A DNA stretch of 64,000 nt, from the NCBI RefSeq assembly GCF_933208495.1, contig NZ_CAKOET010000001.1:1-64000 (forward strand), in the 5' to 3' direction. The notes beneath the pieces are model-generated. The model worked only from the letters and a program-made list of their open reading frames with translations. It was not told the origin of the DNA and ran no database searches. Positions 61,575 to 64,000 of this stretch are shown piece by piece (the first letter of the stretch is position 1; each line of letters begins with the position of its first letter). This DNA comes from Convivina praedatoris (GTDB lineage: Bacteria; Bacillota; Bacilli; Lactobacillales; Lactobacillaceae). The translations under genes were made by a program, and so were the position numbers.

Positions 61575-62538
61575 TCAAGTCCTTTTTTTCCAAGAGTTGG
61601 GGGAGCTATTGGATTCTGGTTATAGTATTGTACGTAGTTTGGATGTTTTAGAAAAAAGTCATCCCCAGTGGCAGCAAAAATTGATTTATGTACAAAAGAA
61701 ATTGGCTCAGGGTAGTAGTTTGGTAGAAGCTCTGCAACCTTTTATCAGTACGGCAATTGCATTACAACTCTCTTTGGCTAAGAAACATGGAGACTTAGCC
61801 CAAACATTAATTATTTTAGGGAGAAATCTATCTAGAATTAGCCAGCAAGAAGAAAAATTAAAACAAGTAATGCGCTATCCAGTAATTTTATTGGTGTTAT
61901 TAGCACTTATGTTAATAGCTCTACGTTATTTTTTATATCCAATTATGAGTCAATGGTCATCAGCTAATGTGGTTGATAGTCGATTTGATTGGCTATTAGT
62001 AGGGTTTGGATTAGCCGCATTAGTTGCTAGCTTGATGATTTGGTACTGGTGGACTAAAAAAACATCCTTATCACAGCTTAATTTACTAGTACATTTACCA
62101 ATTATTGGTGGATTGGTAAAAACAGCCCTAACTTACCAGCTTAGTCAGCAGTTGTCTATGCTTTTATCGAGCGGTTTAACTATCCCGGAAATAATTGAAG
62201 AATTGGTTCAACAGCCGGCTGATAATTTAGTTGTTGATCTAGCGCGGTTTGCCCAAGCTAGACTTTCACAGGGAGGGACACTGGAAACGTTCATTTGGCA
62301 ACAGCCTTATTTTAATGCTTCAGTGGCCGGTTATTTTACCAGAGGGCATACGGCCGATAAATTATCAGCTTACTTAGCTTATTACGCCAAATTACAGTTT
62401 AATACCTTGGTAAGACAGACAGATCGCTTAATTGCTAGCCTTCAACCAATCTTTTTTGCCGTGGTTGGTCTGGCCATTGTTGGTCTTTACTTAGCGATGT
62501 TATTACCCATGTATCAAAATATCGGAGGAATGAATTGA
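61504..62538 (+). CDS. comGB: competence pseudopilus membrane protein ComGB
   Basis: 344 residues, GspF-like: two T2SSF domains with three helices (about 110-135, 165-185 and 315-340). LGELLDSGYSIVRSLDVLEK and LSMLLSSGLTIPEIIEEL are the repeated family motifs. The ATG at 61504 has GGAGGGA just upstream, inside comGA. It anchors the pseudopilus machine. Confidence 0.92.
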   Translation: MLLYKLKKLHRQPTSNLKKFKRHDQVLFFQELGELLDSGYSIVRSLDVLEKSHPQWQQKLIYVQKKLAQGSSLVEALQPFISTAIALQLSLAKKHGDLAQTLIILGRNLSRISQQEEKLKQVMRYPVILLVLLALMLIALRYFLYPIMSQWSSANVVDSRFDWLLVGFGLAALVASLMIWYWWTKKTSLSQLNLLVHLPIIGGLVKTALTYQLSQQLSMLLSSGLTIPEIIEELVQQPADNLVVDLARFAQARLSQGGTLETFIWQQPYFNASVAGYFTRGHTADKLSAYLAYYAKLQFNTLVRQTDRLIASLQPIFFAVVGLAIVGLYLAMLLPMYQNIGGMN

Positions 62539-62846
62539 TGAAAATAATGAAAAAAACGAAGGCTTTTACCTTGATTGAAGCAGCAGTAGTGCTATTTATT
62601 ATCGGCTTATTAATGCTATTAATCTTACCAAATTTAAATGTACAACGAAAAAATGCCAGTCAAACTCATGCTAAAGCGATGGTTGCAATGGTGCAAACTC
62701 AAGTTGATTTATATCAAAATGAACATCCTGAGGCCAGTAATGTTACTTTAGACGACTTGGCCAGGGAGCACTATTTGAATGGGAAACAGGTTGATAAAAT
62801 TAAGGATTTGAAGATTGGTATTAGTCAAAATGAAGTCCATCAATAA
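62538..62846 (+). CDS. comGC: major pseudopilin ComGC
   Basis: 102 residues. Prepilin peptidase site KKTKA/FTLIEAAVVLFIIGLL with F at +1 and E at +5, then a long hydrophobic helix and pilin domain. The ATG at 62538 is within the comGB stop (TGATG), with GGAGG nine bases upstream. It forms the main fibre of the uptake pseudopilus. Confidence 0.92.
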   Translation: MKIMKKTKAFTLIEAAVVLFIIGLLMLLILPNLNVQRKNASQTHAKAMVAMVQTQVDLYQNEHPEASNVTLDDLAREHYLNGKQVDKIKDLKIGISQNEVHQ

Positions 62847-63234
62847 GGCTTTTACTCTAGTAGAAGCCCTTGTTACTTTAGCAGTAGTTGCCCTATTAAT
62901 TTTAATTGGGGGGCATCATTTTAGTAGTCAGCCCGGCGTCAAAGTAGATCAGTGGCAGACAAGCTTTGACAGTCACTGGCAACACGCACGGAACTTAGCC
63001 CAGGGACGTGGACAACCCGTCAATGTTAATTTTGGGTTGGAAGCAGTAAGTTTTAACCATACAAATTTAACTTATCCTAAAAATTACCGTTGCCATCAAA
63101 GCCAATTAGTAAAAATTTTACCAACAGGCTATGTTGCACCAACAACGATTGTTTTAGAAAATGGTTTGCAACAAAAAATAGCAATTATTTTTAGTTTAGG
63201 AGGGGGCGACTATCGTTTTCAAATCAATCATTAA
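62830..63234 (+). CDS. comGD: minor pseudopilin ComGD
   Basis: 134 residues from ATG 62830. Prepilin site NKA/FTLVEALVTLAVVALLILIGG. The remainder has the weakly conserved ComGD fold. It overlaps comGC by 17 bp. No strong ribosome site is seen before this ATG, so translation is probably coupled. Confidence 0.87.
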   Translation: MKSINKAFTLVEALVTLAVVALLILIGGHHFSSQPGVKVDQWQTSFDSHWQHARNLAQGRGQPVNVNFGLEAVSFNHTNLTYPKNYRCHQSQLVKILPTGYVAPTTIVLENGLQQKIAIIFSLGGGDYRFQINH

Positions 63235-63547
63235 GGCTAAACCTGCTTTTGTTTTGGCTGAGGGGATATTGGCTTTGATTGTCGCTACAGCGATGGTGGC
63301 TTTTGAACATGAACAAGTGGTAAATTTTCAAAAGCAAAAAAGGCGGTTAGAAAAAATTGGCAGTCAAACAGAAACAAAAAAACGAGCAGCGATGGCGTCC
63401 TGGCAGCAGTGGACTGAGGAACCAGTCACCAGCCTTCACGATGATCGAAGCCCTAATCGCTCTGGCCGTGACCGTTTTAGTGTTGATGAGTCTTCAAATG
63501 GTCGGCCAACAACTACAGCACAGCAGTCAAAGAAATCCGCAAATTAA
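63212..63547 (+). CDS. comGE: ComGE-like pseudopilin, probable ATC start
   Basis: The hydrophobic stretch KAKPAFVLAEGILALIVATA is a ComGE-type prepilin segment. The frame has no ATG, GTG or CTG before it; the first TTG (63254) lies inside the helix and would remove its start. An ATC at 63212 is eight bases after GGAGG and keeps the full segment, giving 111 residues. The last 45 residues, rich in R, S and T, are read wholly inside comGF in another frame and look like shadow sequence, so the 3' end may be frameshifted. Confidence 0.6.
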   Translation: MVFKSIIKAKPAFVLAEGILALIVATAMVAFEHEQVVNFQKQKRRLEKIGSQTETKKRAAMASWQQWTEEPVTSLHDDRSPNRSGRDRFSVDESSNGRPTTTAQQSKKSAN

Positions 63548-63854
63548 TTTACAAGTGGCTCTAAACCAGTTGAATTTACAGCACTATCAATTAGAGCGGG
63601 TTAACAAAGGTGAAATTTTAGTAAAAAATAGTACTGGAGAATCCGCCAGCTTAAAAGTGATGAAGCATTGACTAGTTGTGGTCAGTCCCCAGGCGGGACA
63701 AGTTATTTTAATGCATGATGTTGATTTCGTTACTTGTTTAGCTCAGTCGGGCTATCAGATTTTACGTCTTAAGTTAAATAATGGTTGCACAATTGAAGGC
63801 TCTCTATTCTTGCCACACCAATTAATAAAGGATAATTATCATTATGATAAATAA
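63357..63854 (+). pseudogene. comGF: comGF interrupted by in-frame TGA
   Basis: The frame shows a prepilin-like SPAFTMIEALIALAVTVLVL and NPQINLQVALNQLNLQHYQL, then LKVMKH and TGA at 63669-63671. In the same frame it continues LVVVSPQAGQVILMHDVDF, then GYQILRLKLNNGCTIEGSLF and TAA at 63852-63854, the normal ComGF C-terminal half. A tryptophan TGG to TGA change is the simplest cause. The start is uncertain (TTG 63357 or a non-ATG codon near 63414). If real, the competence pseudopilus lacks full ComGF unless the stop is read through. Confidence 0.78.
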
Positions 63855-64000
63855 ACAACCAGCGTATATTTTAGTGACTACTTTACTAGTGTTAGGTTGT
63901 TTGAGTGCGGCCTTAGTTTTGCAAAATGGTATTTTTAAAGAACAGTTGGTGGCACAGCAGGAGTTAAATCGTAATACTGAAATTGATCGTATCCAAATTT
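63844..64000 (+). CDS. comGG: ComGG-like protein, partial
   Basis: ATG at 63844 overlaps the comGF end by 11 bp. INKQPAYILVTTLLVLGCLS and LVLQNGIFKEQLVAQQELN are an N-terminal helix and start of a periplasm-side helix, as in ComGG. It runs off the right end of the window. Confidence 0.7.
   Translation, partial: MINKQPAYILVTTLLVLGCLSAALVLQNGIFKEQLVAQQELNRNTEIDRIQI

Overview
The window looks like a low-GC Gram-positive chromosome from the Lactobacillales, most likely family Lactobacillaceae. The evidence is the gene order rsmG-parA-parB-DUF951-ychF-DUF1129, a BusR-type osmoregulated glycine betaine importer, a glycolipid/LTA cluster, a Gram-positive comG operon, strong AGGAGG-type ribosome sites and long T-tailed terminators. 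The genus cannot be fixed from the sequence alone; a Leuconostoc/Weissella-like lineage is only a guess.

Layout. 1-707: end of an rRNA operon (5S) and five tRNA genes. 783-16382: core chromosome with segregation genes, a two-component system with a D,D-carboxypeptidase, pgi, BusR with divergent busAA-busAB, and a Nat-like ABC exporter with its small XRE regulator. 16473-35076: tRNA-Glu carrying an 18.5-kb integrated island. It is bounded by a 16-bp direct repeat of the tRNA 3' end, with integrase, arm-type sites, CI-like/Cro-like switch, Rha, excisionase-like protein, primase-polymerase, D5 helicase, a candidate iteron origin, an ArpU-like regulator and an HNH-cos-like segment, but no terminase, capsid or tail gene. 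I read it as a phage satellite (PICI-like). Cargo: TraX-like membrane protein, a two-gene BcgI-like restriction-modification system whose specificity subunit contains 12 GAACA repeats between its two target-recognition domains, a GNAT toxin-like pair, a CadD-like transporter and several small membrane or secreted proteins.

35211-39467: remains of an older prophage lysogeny module (broken integrase, frameshifted PH/SHOCT protein, 3' fragment of an S24 repressor), with an intact 41-codon gene resembling beta-class phenol-soluble modulins, CsbD, MscL, a tandem array of structured 70-85-nt repeats, and a full-length S24-type repressor that has lost its catalytic serine. 39668-64000: core genes again: CcpA-site-preceded acetoin reductase, GNAT, Nudix, tgt (zinc cysteines not visible) and yajC, a heterodimeric ABC exporter, a glycolipid-flippase-LTA synthase cluster, uvrBA, thyA-dCMP deaminase, folD, and comGA-comGG, in which comGF is cut by an in-frame TGA.

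Most interesting: (1) the phase-variable BcgI-like system carried by the satellite, (2) the structured repeat array with compensatory stems and a reverse-strand copy 3 kb away, (3) the modulin-like peptide in decayed prophage DNA, (4) several phased or covarying short-repeat tracts inside the island. All calls are from reading the sequence; no database search was run.
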